A stretch of 64,000 nt of DNA from Cyclina sinensis (taxonomy: Eukaryota > Mollusca > Bivalvia > Venerida > Veneridae). Every line of letters starts with the position of its first letter. Positions within the stretch are counted from its first letter, which is position 1. The stretch lies in the NCBI GenBank assembly GCA_012932295.1, contig JAAONU010000101.1, forward strand, positions 124,001 through 188,000, given 5' to 3'. The notes below the pieces were generated by a model. That model ran no database searches, was not told the origin of the DNA, and worked only from the letters and a program-made list of their open reading frames with translations. This document shows, in pieces, positions 49,237 through 58,885 of this stretch. Both the position numbers and the translations under genes were made by a program.

Positions 49237-49560
49237 CAAACAACCATTTGCATTACTTCTTCATATTTCAATTTTAAACTGAATGTGATGTGAAGTGTGA
49301 CTGATTTTATAATAACTTCAGGAGAGGTCATCTTTAAAATTGTCGCTGTCATGATTGCCAGTAAAAGAACAATATAATAAAACGTGGGTAGAGTTTCAGG
49401 TACACAAAGGATTTTATGACACTCCATTGTTTTATCCAAACAATATACTATTTCATTACTTGCAGGTAGAAAATCTTATCAGTACCATAATGTCTAAATA
49501 ATAAAGTTTCGAATTCCAACACATACTTACGAATCGTTGTAATTATTTGTATATTTAGTG
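49237..49560 (+). repeat. Conserved sub-block shared by three copies (A)
   Basis: Matches 60010-60330 and 14860-15080. The best-kept part is GGGTAGAGTTTCAG, then an ACTTGCAG/TTTCTTTCAG acceptor-like site followed by a short frame. It reads VENLISTIMSK-stop here, VENLIANMISK-stop at 60245-60280 and IEIFIAKIIS... at 15031. This could be an old terminal exon of a duplicated gene or a conserved regulatory piece. Confidence 0.4.
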
Positions 49561-50079
49561 TATGTCCTACATTTCATTCAATTAAAAAATTCTTTATCAA
49601 TTATATTCTTAACAAAAATGAAGACACCGTGCAAGATTCAGTCATATATTACATATAATTGAGACGGATACTACCTACACAAACATTAATCGTGTACAAT
49701 ATCTTTCTGTTTTCTTTTGTTAATGCAAGGCTAATTAACAAATTCATCAATATTTCGAAACTTAAAAATAAATAAGATCAATCCATTGAAGTTTGAAATT
49801 ATTTATCATAGGCGAATATTAATATTATTGATATTGTATGGGAATATCGTACAACTGCTACCAATTTTGAGTTGAAGAACACGAACAAAAAAGCAAGCTA
49901 ACACCAGCTTATAGAATTAGGTACCATGGCAGTGAATGCAGCCGAGCAGCATTGAAAAATCAGGACACCTCTATCCATGCAAATATTAAACGGAACCGGA
50001 GTTACTATGCGCACGTTTCTTATAAATATTTTATTTTCCTCTTCATAAAGCAAATGACCCGTGTAAAAAGGAAATAATG

Positions 50080-50105
50080 TAAAGATAAAGATAAAGATAA
50101 AGAAA
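50080..50105 (+). repeat. (AAAGAT)n short tandem repeat
   Basis: Four AAAGAT units; not seen in copy B. Confidence 0.8.
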
Positions 50106-50339
50106 AGCCAAGAGTTTTAAAATGAAGTTTAACTCTTATTAACTCAAACGTTTGAAAACACATAATATTATAACACTGCTAAATGTATACAGTGTCTAGT
50201 CCTTTAGGGCGGGTATTTATAATAAATGAAAAAAAAAATATTTCAAATGCATGCACAAATTAAAATTAAGATAATTATAGATAGTTTGAACTAAAACAAT
50301 GTGAATCCCCTTTGTAACTGTCTTAAATAATCCAATGAA

Positions 50340-50370
50340 GTGTGTGTGTGTGGGAGGGAGGGAGGGAGGA
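50340..50370 (+). repeat. (TG)n-(GGGA)n microsatellite
   Basis: TGTGTGTGTGTG followed by GGGAGGGAGGGAGGGAGG. Confidence 0.9.
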
Positions 50371-50872
50371 TATGTGTCATCATATTGAGCAGAATAGTTG
50401 CTTTTAAGTACTAGCGACTTAAAAAAAAGTTTTTTTATAGGCGTAGCCTTTACACGAGGCGAACTCACTCAACAATATTATAATAATATACATTAAAGGA
50501 CATACTAGAGTCTAAAATGTGGTAAAATTTGTTCAGAAAATTGTTTTTCTATTCCTTCTCTTTTTCACAAATCGTTTATCAAAGTTCTCAGATATGTTAG
50601 GACACTCGGTAAAATCACGTTTCTTTCATTCACCTTGTAAAGTGTTTTTTTTTTATCATCACTGTGTAGCTGAAAACTGTGCGAAGAAGTAATTATAGAA
50701 TACGTATTGGACATGTTGGACGCTGAACTGAGTTTTATTTACGAGCTTAATTGCATCGAGAGATAACCTGTTACAATTCATACATAGTAAACAATTCGTA
50801 TCGATACATTGTTGTTCAGGCCAACTGTGTTTTACTACTAATAATAATAATACTTATAATAAAATCACTTAC

Positions 50873-50918
50873 CGTTAGCTATTATACCAAGTTCATTCAG
50901 GTAAGGTTGAATCTGATC
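50873..50918 (-). CDS. Candidate 46-nt coding exon, copy A
   Basis: On the minus strand a TAG acceptor is followed by codons for DQIQPYLNELGIIAN plus one base, then the strong donor GTAAGTGATTTT. The same exon sits in copy B at 61250-61295 with identical splice sites and one difference, ATA versus ATC, both Ile. A preserved frame, preserved splice sites and a silent change suggest a real protein-coding exon. The neighbouring exons were not found, so the gene is unidentified. Confidence 0.5.
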
Positions 50919-51448
50919 CTACGATTGTAGAACATTCTTCGAATAGTATCTAGCTATTATCTCTAATTTGATCTGTTCTGTACATTGACGACCGCCTGAA
51001 TACAAATGAATCATTGTAACGTGTTATGACATAGTCACAAATAAAATAAGTTAATAGCGATTTGCATTTATTTTTAATTTCCCAAAACATTAGTGAGCAC
51101 ACATTTCATGTAACTACTTTTCTTTTTTTTTAAGTAAAATGTCCCTCTTTGATTTGAAAAACATATCTTAAGAAAGTGACTTATAGAGTTATATTGGCGA
51201 AAATCTCAAAAATAGAATTCTAGTTAATTACCAAAAAGAATGTGTTAGGATAGTGTTCACAAAGCACATTTAACTACATACAAAAGAAAAGAAAAAATAG
51301 AGAGTAGAAATATGAGAAAAGAAAACGCAATATAATTTCAAGCACGGAAAAAATGATCTAATCACAAACCAACAACAAGTTAAACCGTAAATCGTCTGCG
51401 ACGTCACCGTGATATTAGCTGTCTGTTGTCTTCCTATTATGTTTACAG

Positions 51449-51526
51449 GTAGAAACTTCTAACCGAAGTTTTACTGATTATTTAGAATGTTTCCCTACAT
51501 TATCTAAACAGTTGTCATCGAACTAA
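51449..51526 (+). CDS. Candidate terminal exon, copy A
   Basis: After a TTATTATGTTTACAG acceptor the plus strand encodes 25 codons (VETSNRSFTDYLECFPTL...) and a TAA. Copy B has the same length with three amino-acid-changing differences. The preceding intron-like sequence is equally conserved, so coding is not proven. Confidence 0.25.
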   Translation, partial: VETSNRSFTDYLECFPTLSKQLSSN

Positions 51527-51814
51527 CGTCTCATTATTTCACAATGGCTTTTCCCTTAGAAAATTTACTTGTTCAATTACTGTGTTCAGCATAATTGGTG
51601 ACTTTTTCAAAATTGAGGCTCTTCAAAGAAATATTTTTAACATGTACACTTTATTGACACCCCGCGCACTCTTTGTATGTCGTGTTCCATTTACGTAAGT
51701 GGGTAAAACGAAGAAGATGCATGACGAACGGCGTCAATGCGGAAAACAATGTTGATGTTCTGAAATCATATCAATAGACAAAAAGTCGTTTAACATCTGT
51801 AGTGCATGTTGGCT

Positions 51815-52280
51815 ATGTCGAGGGAACGACATACCAACTCGTGTGAAAGAGTAAGCTATGCAGTTGGAACGAGTTCGCTATGGAATGGGAACGAGAAAGC
51901 AATATATTGTGCTACACTTTTTTTTCAAAGCAATACTTTTTAAATTACACTTTTCGTTTTTAACTCGTTCCCACTAACTCGAGGGAACGCCTTAGTATCT
52001 CCTGGGAACGAGATATTATGTCGTTCCTACGACATAGGTAACTCGTTCCCTAGAGGTAGTAAGTCTTTTCCTCAATATAGGTAACATACACTTTTCTTGT
52101 TTTTTTTTATAAAACGATTCTTTTTTATTGCGCTACTCTTTTTTCAAATGCAGTACTTATTTCAGAGTTGCACTTTCCCTTTTTTATCTCGTTCCCTCGA
52201 CTTTGTAATTCATAGGAACGAGATACTAAGTCGTTCCCTTGAGTTACTATCTCGTGGGAACGAGATAAAAAAGAGCAGTG
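51815..52280. repeat. Clustered GGGAACGAG / CTCGTTCCC inverted repeats, copy A
   Basis: About a dozen instances of a TCTCGTTCCC(A/T)CGAG-type motif in both orientations, often as close pairs such as ATCTCGTGGGAACGAGAT, CTCGAGGGAACGCC and GTCGTTCCTACGACAT. It can fold into nested hairpins. The same field is at 62595-63030. Confidence 0.8.
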
Positions 52281-52536
52281 CAATTAAAAAACGTTGTGTA
52301 TGTCACCTCTGTGCCACCGTATTAAATTGAATTTCCGTTTTGTTCAATCGATCAACTTTATTCAACGAGAGTAAAAATCGTTTTCACAATGCATTAGTTA
52401 TCTATTGGAGTTAAAATAATGATAATAGGATTTATCCTTAGAGTACAAAGCTGAGAGTACAAAAGCTATCATAATTATTACATTTTTTTGTTTGCAGGTA
52501 TAATACAAGAGTACAAGAGTGCTAAGCTGTCAATAT

Positions 52537-52544
52537 TGTTGTTG

Positions 52545-52577
<33 letters not shown>
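52537..52577 (+). repeat. (TTG)n(TTA)n microsatellite, copy A
   Basis: TTGTTGTTGTTG followed by about nine TTA units, then ACTTTGTTTTGTTTTG; counterpart at 63249-63307 is longer. Confidence 0.95.
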
Positions 52578-52578
<1 letters not shown>

Positions 52579-53063
52579 TTTGTTTTGTTTTGTTTCATAG
52601 TCGCTTTTACCACTGTAATAATTTTGAAAGAAAATACCTGATTTGAATATGATTTAGGATTCAAAATGCTTAACCGGACAAATCGATTTTGTAATTATAC
52701 GTATTATTTATTAGTCAAGTCATATCAGCCCATTTGAATACCAAACTTTCAATAAACGTCATAAATTTGAAAGGGCATTTCGCCTTGTTTCTGTCTTTGT
52801 TATAAACACTGACAAAGGTATGATGTTACATTTCATTCTGTATAGATCAATGCAGATAGTACATATCTGCATTCTATAAATGTCACTTTTTGCGCATAAA
52901 TTATTATTTAATGTCTCAAAAAACAATGAATAAACAATACGTTTAAAATGTGGAACAATCTTTTCATACTAGGCAAACGAAGCAAACGAAGCGTAAACTT
53001 AATATGAAAAGTATGAGAACGTAAATATCAGTAATAAATGAAAAGAAAAGGAACTTGATAAAA

Positions 53064-53076
53064 CTGTTTGCATTTA
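53064..53076 (+). repeat. Left target-site duplication of SINE
   Basis: CTGTTTGCATTTA, repeated at 53289-53301. Confidence 0.9.
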
Positions 53077-53288
53077 GTTTAGACTCATTTATTTTACATC
53101 GATTGCGATACAAGTTCTTACAACTAAGATTCATCACGCTCGATGACTGCTTCCTGGGTTCCATACCAGTATTCGCGCAGCGTGGAGGAATGTGAAGATC
53201 GTGAGAGAATCTCGCCTCTGATGGGATTTGAACCCGCGACCTCCGGATCCAGAGCCCTGCGCTCAACCCCTGGACCACGGTGCCTCCT
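53077..53288 (-). mobile_element. tRNA-derived SINE
   Basis: Read on the minus strand, the 212-bp insert begins AGGAGGCACCGTGGTCCAGG (A-box-like TGGTCCAGGGG). It carries the perfect B box GGTTCAAATCC about 50 nt on, followed by a non-tRNA body and a tail ending AAATAAATGAGTCTAAAC. A 13-bp target-site duplication flanks it. The matching site in copy B (63791-63803, CTGTTTACATTTA) is empty. Transcription would be by RNA polymerase III; mobilisation would rely on a partner LINE. Confidence 0.88.
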
Positions 53289-53301
53289 CTGTTTGCATTT
53301 A
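53289..53301 (+). repeat. Right target-site duplication of SINE
   Basis: CTGTTTGCATTTA, identical to 53064-53076. Confidence 0.9.
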
Positions 53302-53400
53302 AATGCCCTGATGAAAATAACAGAGTTTAAAATGAGACTTGATTTTGAAGAAAAGTGATCTTGAACCGGTGATTGATAACAGTCTTAAACTTTTGTGAAT

Positions 53401-54812
53401 ACATAGCTTTGTTTCTTTTTACATCAAGTAATAAAATCTAAAACTGTATTTATTTTACCATGTTTATTGAACATATTTCTTATGAGGTAAACTTGAACGT
53501 TCGAGAAAACAGTTACAATATTTCTAAACATAGCATGCAAACCTGCCTTTCAACAAAAACAATGAGCAATATTATATAAAAGCTAGTTTAATCAGGGTTA
53601 CAGAAATAAGAGAAACGCCCGTGAAAATAAATAGACTAAGAGATATTTTTCAAGTAACTGATCCAAAAAAGATTTTGAACATGCTTATTTTTATCCGATG
53701 CAGTTTGTTGAAAGACTTGATTAACTAACTCCAATCGAGAGATATTTTTCAACAAAAAAAATTCTCCTTACAGTGATGTGTTGCTTATTTGTCTGTGGTA
53801 TATTTTGCCTGAGGTACGTGTAAGTAATCTTTGACTAGATCTATGATATTTTTCATTACAAATGCATATCTCTTTTTTTGGGCTTATTAATAATTCATTC
53901 TCCCTATTTGTTTGAAAACAAAACAATTATGATCAAAGAACAAATAATATGAAGAAGCCCTAAAAACTATGTCAAAATCATAACACAAACACATTGTTCT
54001 TTTTTTGATAATTTGTTCACATTTAGAAGTCGAATTATTTTTATTTTCATCATAAATAGATCCATCAAATTTGATTATCTAATTAAAATATGTATCTGCA
54101 TGGAGTCTTCTTAACTAAAAATCATTCACACATGTTAAGGGGAACAAGCTATTACAAAATGTTTTCACAAGTGTGACTGATCAAAAGTAATACAATCAAT
54201 TTGTAAGATCACTTGCCATAACATTTTGCTATTTGTCTCCACTGTATCATTGATTGGGTCATAAAAAAGTTAATTGCTTTGTTTTGACAGCTGTGCAGAA
54301 TATGCAAGGGTCCCATTTTGGCAGGTTAATTTGCATAAATCCCATAGTATTAGGCGTGATTTATGGATGGACATGCCATATTTTTATTTTTCAAACAATA
54401 TTCCAACGTGAAAATACACTGTAGTATGAATTTCCATTTAGTGAAACAAATGTTAACACACTAGATCACCTAAATTCACTTCAATTTTACTACACTTAAA
54501 TGAAAAAGAATTTGTTTATGACGTAAACATCAAGTGAGGAAGTGTTACGCAGCATGTAAAACGTGGAGGAGATAGCTTTATATAGAACCACAACATGGAA
54601 GAAATTGGAATATTTATTAATATTTATTAAGGTAAAATTATAACCCGTTCTTCCACCGCAAAGTTTGAATTTACTTATAAAAATCGAGAAGTAATAACAT
54701 TATTTTATTTAATTTACAATTTATAGCATGTTATTTCTTTAATTGTGACTTTATCGTGTTCTTGCACTTGTGGCTTAGTGTTATTTTTTCATTTAAAAAC
54801 GGATGTAATTTT
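53401..54812. other. Intergenic DNA
   Basis: No gene or repeat recognised. Confidence 0.45.
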
Positions 54813-55045
54813 AGCAGTGTAATCCTGCACTACTGCCTGGTACAGTAGGGATAAATCTACGTCACAGCCAAAAATTGCGGCGGAAACTGCCGATGTCGAA
54901 AAGGAAACAGTCGATCATCAAAAACACGTTTTTTTCTTATCAAAAGCAATATTTTCATAATTTCGCAGTTAAAACATTTTTTTCAGTACATAATGATTAT
55001 TTTAAATAGACAAATTTGCTATAGTCGTGTCACATGACCTTTAAA
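54813..55045 (+). repeat. ~230-bp dispersed repeat, copy 3
   Basis: Full-length copy from AGCAGTGTAATCCTGCAC to GTGTCACATGACCTTTAAAG; see 8909 and 34002. Confidence 0.85.
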
Positions 55046-55204
55046 GAGATACTCAAATGATTAGCAGTCTTTTTCTTATAATTCGTTTGTATATTTGTCA
55101 AGTTTGGGTTAGAGTGTACATTGGTTGTTTGTCGTAAATGAGAAAGCCAAAAGGAAGTAAGTATTTGCAGCTTTCTTATTTACGAAGAACATCCAATATA
55201 CACA

Positions 55205-55509
55205 CTAACCAGTTAAGTGTTCCACCAGTTTCCCTGTTATGTACACAACATTATCAATGTTGTTTTCGCATGATTTTTTAATGGCAAATTGACAGATGAT
55301 CTGCTTGACATAATTAACAACTCCCCCTTGGTGACAAAGTTCCTCTAATTGCTGTTTCTTTCTGTCTAAATTTTCTTTAACTGATTTATTACACGAGAAT
55401 AGTTTCTTGAATTTATTCAGAAAATTTATAGATAAAGAAAATAGAGAAAAAGAACTTTGCAGGATATTGCTATTGCGAACATGATTAATACGGGTATGGG
55501 CCGAACATT
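55205..55509 (-). CDS. Candidate terminal exon with microsatellite-derived pyrimidine tract
   Basis: Minus strand: a long (CT)n run ends in CTTTCTCTTTGCAG, an ideal acceptor. An open frame of about 100 codons follows to a TAG at 55205-55207. The peptide is helical and mixed in composition (for example VKENLDRKKQQLEELC and NIDNVVYITGKLVEHLTG), unlike the hydrophobic chance frames around it. No family recognised and no upstream exon found. The alternative is a chance frame read into the CT repeat as poly-Ser-Leu. Confidence 0.35.
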
Positions 55510-55518
55510 CTGCAAAGA

Positions 55519-55519
55519 G

Positions 55520-55570
<51 letters not shown>
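55519..55570 (+). repeat. (GA)n microsatellite
   Basis: GAAAGAAAGA then about 42 bp of pure GA. Confidence 0.97.
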
Positions 55571-55573
<3 letters not shown>

Positions 55574-55883
55574 AAACTTACGTGTGTTTTCTTTAATACA
55601 TATCAATAGTTATTTCTTCTGAATTATATATTAAATATGATTTTTTTTTGTTTCCCGAACCTCGTTTTTCTTACTTGAAAGTGTAGTTTTGAAAATAGTT
55701 GTGTAGATCGTGAACCTTGGGGGAAGGTATGTTATCATTGTATGTCGTCTTGTTTTTTGCACTTTTTTCGTACTTTTACGTTGACGTTCATTTTAACAAA
55801 ATCTTATTCAATTCTATCTGAACATTCAACAGCTTAACTATTTTTATGAGCCAAATTACGCTCATTCAAACGTATCAAAATTA

Positions 55884-55919
55884 CCCCCCCCCCCCCCAAA
55901 AAAAAAAAAAAAAAAAAAA
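55884..55919 (+). repeat. C14-A22 homopolymer junction
   Basis: Fourteen C followed directly by twenty-two A. Confidence 0.95.
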
Positions 55920-56151
55920 TCAAAGAGTTTTGCTAACAGAACAATTAGCTATGTTGACCTATGTATTCGAAAGAGGAGACCATGCATATAATGTTTAGAA
56001 TAATAGACGCGCTGAAAATTTTAAACAATTGTCTTGACATATTTTGTGAAAACAAAGACACTGTTAACTTGATATTGTTAATACGTAATTGTTTTGACCT
56101 AAATGACTCCGCTATGAGAGTTTAATGATCATGAAGTCAACCTTATATGTT

Positions 56152-57268
56152 CAGGGCCGGATCCAGAAATTTTTGACTGGGGGGGGGGGGGGGGGGGGGC
56201 TTGGGGGAATGTACGAAAGGGGGGTGACCACCTTCTGTAGGGGGGTTTGGGGGTTTGAAAATTTTCTAAAAAGGTGGACTAAATGGCTCATTTTGGTGCA
56301 TTTTAGGCATAAAAATATAATGAAATTTGTGTGAGAATTTAAAAGAAATATACTGGTATTTTTTTAAATGTTCAACTAAAGCAAAAAACATATGACAAGT
56401 TTTAACTTTTTTTATTTTATATTTATAAAGTCCTCTGAAACAAATAATTTATCAATAAATTAATTTTCATAACAAATAACAACGTCATCACATTATCCAA
56501 TCTCCTTGCAGTCATCTCCCCTTCATTCTTTCGAAAGATCTCTGCAGACACCGGTTAACCTTAGCTGGATTTCAGCTATATAAACATGTATGAACTTTTT
56601 TTAAGAATTTATTTTTTTCTTTGTTTAGTTTAGTTACAGTTGGAACTGCATCGATTAAACATGCCTGTGTGTACTGAAATTTTAAAAAATGTAACTTGAA
56701 AAAAAGTTTAAAATTTTGTTTATTTACTTTCGACCATCATGACGTGACATGACTTTCGGCAGTGTTTACTGTACTGAAAGTATGGAACCGCTGTGTGGAG
56801 TTTGCACCATTCGGAACACCTCGGGCGACTTCAATATGTCTTTATACGAAGTTGTCGGAAAAGGCCGAGTTGTTACGATTGGAGTTTGCACAATATCATC
56901 AGGCAACTGATCATGGCCAGCAGACGCTCATTTAACAACTTTATCAAATACGTCAAGGTTACTAGACGCTTGAAAACTATACATCATGATCAGTCTAGAG
57001 AATTCTCTGATAATCCGTGCCGCCGAATATACGGTACATTGTGTAATTTACACGGCTATAAAGTTGCAAACTCGTTATCAGTTGTTACGCAATATTGCAT
57101 GACCATTGCAAATTGAAAGGTTACTTTGTTTCTGTTACGAGGTGAAAAGAGCTGAATAAAATGTTTAAGAGTGTTTGAAAATGAGCCCTTTTATTTTTTT
57201 TACAAACGGGCCAGCTGGGGGGGCTTTGGCCCTATAAGCCCCCCCCCCCCCCGGTAAATCCGGGCCTG
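56152..57268. mobile_element. Non-autonomous hAT-like DNA transposon
   Basis: The left end CAGGGCCGGATCCAG and the inverse of the right end CAGGCCCGGATTTACC form short terminal inverted repeats of hAT style. TATGTT directly flanks both ends, which may be a shortened 8-bp target duplication. A G-rich tract follows the left end (56179 on) and a C-rich tract precedes the right end (~57237-57252). The 1.1-kb interior has a 107-codon frame at 56793-57116 with no transposase motif, so it is a non-autonomous or internally deleted copy. Confidence 0.75.
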
Positions 57269-57274
57269 TATGTT

Positions 57275-58260
57275 CCAGGCTATGAATCTAGTAAACGTTA
57301 AAGTATATATCAATCCTATTTCTTATTGTATATATCAGTGTCTATATATCGTTTTGCAGGCAACATAATAAGATTTTATCTGAAACTGATCCTTTTCGAC
57401 CTCTTCTTCTTTCATACAGATCGTAAAGCATTGGAATGTTTGTTTCTATAAAGTACACATTAAGACTTGTCTTACCACGAAGAAATTATAACAATACATT
57501 TGCAAGATTGATTTACTTTGAGTATGAACATTAACAAAAGCCTGTGTCAAGTTAAGCTATTCGATATAAAGATTAGATCAGCATACTGCAAATAAACCTT
57601 TTATCATAACATAAGTTTTGTTAAAGACTCACTTGACAGACACAACACAGATGTACCAGTATTTTAGCATTTAGTTTTTATTATTCTCAGGTGTCTCTGA
57701 AGATTTTTTTCTTTTTTTTCAACTTGTGCTTTATATTTAAATGTATGAAACGCGCTAAAATACTATTTACCTCCCTGGTCTAGAATAAACGTTTTCAATA
57801 AAACAGAATTTCTAATATCATCACAGAATGTATTTCAATCGATAAGTACGTTAAAGTGCACATAAAATACAAAAACGCTGAGCTATGCAGCTTAAAGAGG
57901 GTATATTTCGATATTGATTCGACTGGTAAAGAAACATAATAATACTATATAGTATTCAGCTTAAAACTTTTCTTATATTATTGTACCTTATAAATGAGAT
58001 AGCTATATTCAAACTTCAAATTAATGATTTTTCTAAATAGAAAAAAACAAATATACGATTGACACAAGCAACGGCTTGTGAGAGTCATTGATGCTTGTGA
58101 AGCGGTCTCGATGTCTAGGGTCGATAAAGTTCATAAGGAAGTTTACCAGGAGGTAAAATGTCGAATGAACATAAATAAAAATATGTAGGGCAGTTTAAAA
58201 AAGTTTCTGCTTTGAGTATGTAGATCTTTCAGTGGTACTAAGCATTAGGACATTAAATGA
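57275..58260. other. Intergenic DNA
   Basis: No gene or repeat recognised. Confidence 0.45.
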
Positions 58261-58261
58261 C

Positions 58262-58592
58262 CAGTAGGAAGTCGGCAGTAGCAGTCAGCAGTAGCAGTAG
58301 GCAGTATAATTTAAAAAAACGTGAAGTTGGCAGTAGCAGTAACAGCAGTAGCAGTAAACAAAACGTGAAGTTGGCAGTAGCAGTAACAGCAGTAGCAGTA
58401 ACCAAAACGTTAAGTTGGCAGTAGCAGTACAAGCAGTAGCAGTAAACAAAACGTGAAGTTGACAGTTGGCAGTAGCAGCAACAGCAGTAGCCGTAGACAA
58501 AAAATGAATTTGGCAGTAGCAATAACAGCAGTAGAAGTAGACAAAACGTGAATTTGGCAGTAGTAGTAACAGCAGTAGCAGTAGGCAAAAGG
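58262..58592. repeat. 44-bp minisatellite rich in GCAGTA, about 7 copies
   Basis: Units of the type GTGAAGTTGGCAGTAGCAGT + AACAGCAGTAGCAGTAAACA + AAAC, 44 bp apart, each with an internal AGCAGT sub-repeat. Unrelated in sequence to the 44-bp array at 9243. Minus-strand frames reading Leu/Cys/Tyr-rich are by-products. Confidence 0.92.
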
Positions 58593-58613
58593 TATCCGAG
58601 ACTTTCTCTCACC

Positions 58614-58885
58614 GACTTTCAGGAATTTCAATGGTGTCAATCGGGAAAATGCCAATTACAATGTTAAGAGACTCTCCCTGGACGAGACAACGGTCTGCGA
58701 CTGTTTCTGACACCTTAGCAGACTTTCAGGAATCGTGGTGCCAATCGGGAAAATGTCATTTTTGATGTTTAGGGACCCTCCAGTGTCGAAAAAATAGTCT
58801 GCAACTGTTTCTGACACTGTCGCAGACTTTCAGAAATTTTGGTGCCAATCGGGAAAATGTGATGTTTGATGTGAAGGGACCTACA
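58614..58885 (+). repeat. ~105-bp tandem repeat, 2.6 copies
   Basis: GACTTTCAGGAATTT... starts at 58614, 58721 and 58825 (spacing 107 and 104 bp). Shared parts include GTGCCAATCGGGAAAATG and CTGCGACTGTTTCTGACAC. It abuts the GCAGTA array. Confidence 0.88.

Larger units (their letters stand above)
47930..53400. repeat. Segmental duplication, copy A
   Basis: Matches 59390-63960 in the same order and orientation, offset 10.4-10.8 kb. Similarity is patchy in the first 2.5 kb and strong from about 50.6 kb onward, for example TCAGATATGTTAG, CGGTAAAATCACGTTTCTTT, AAACCGTA-ATCGTCTGCGAC, the GGGAACGAG field, and AATGCTTAACCGGACAAAT. Copy-specific differences include ~550 bp at 48650-49205 and the SINE at 53077-53288. 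Confidence 0.88.

Noticed and set aside
53210..53288. Functional tRNA gene on the minus strand
   Set aside because: A and B boxes are present but stems pair poorly, and the sequence is the head of a SINE with a clear target-site duplication.
56793..57116. 107-codon frame inside the hAT-like element as a transposase
   Set aside because: No hAT dimerisation motif, zinc finger or catalytic pattern, and too short.
58253..58655. Three overlapping minus-strand frames rich in Leu, Cys and Tyr
   Set aside because: Translation of the GCAGTA minisatellite in different frames.
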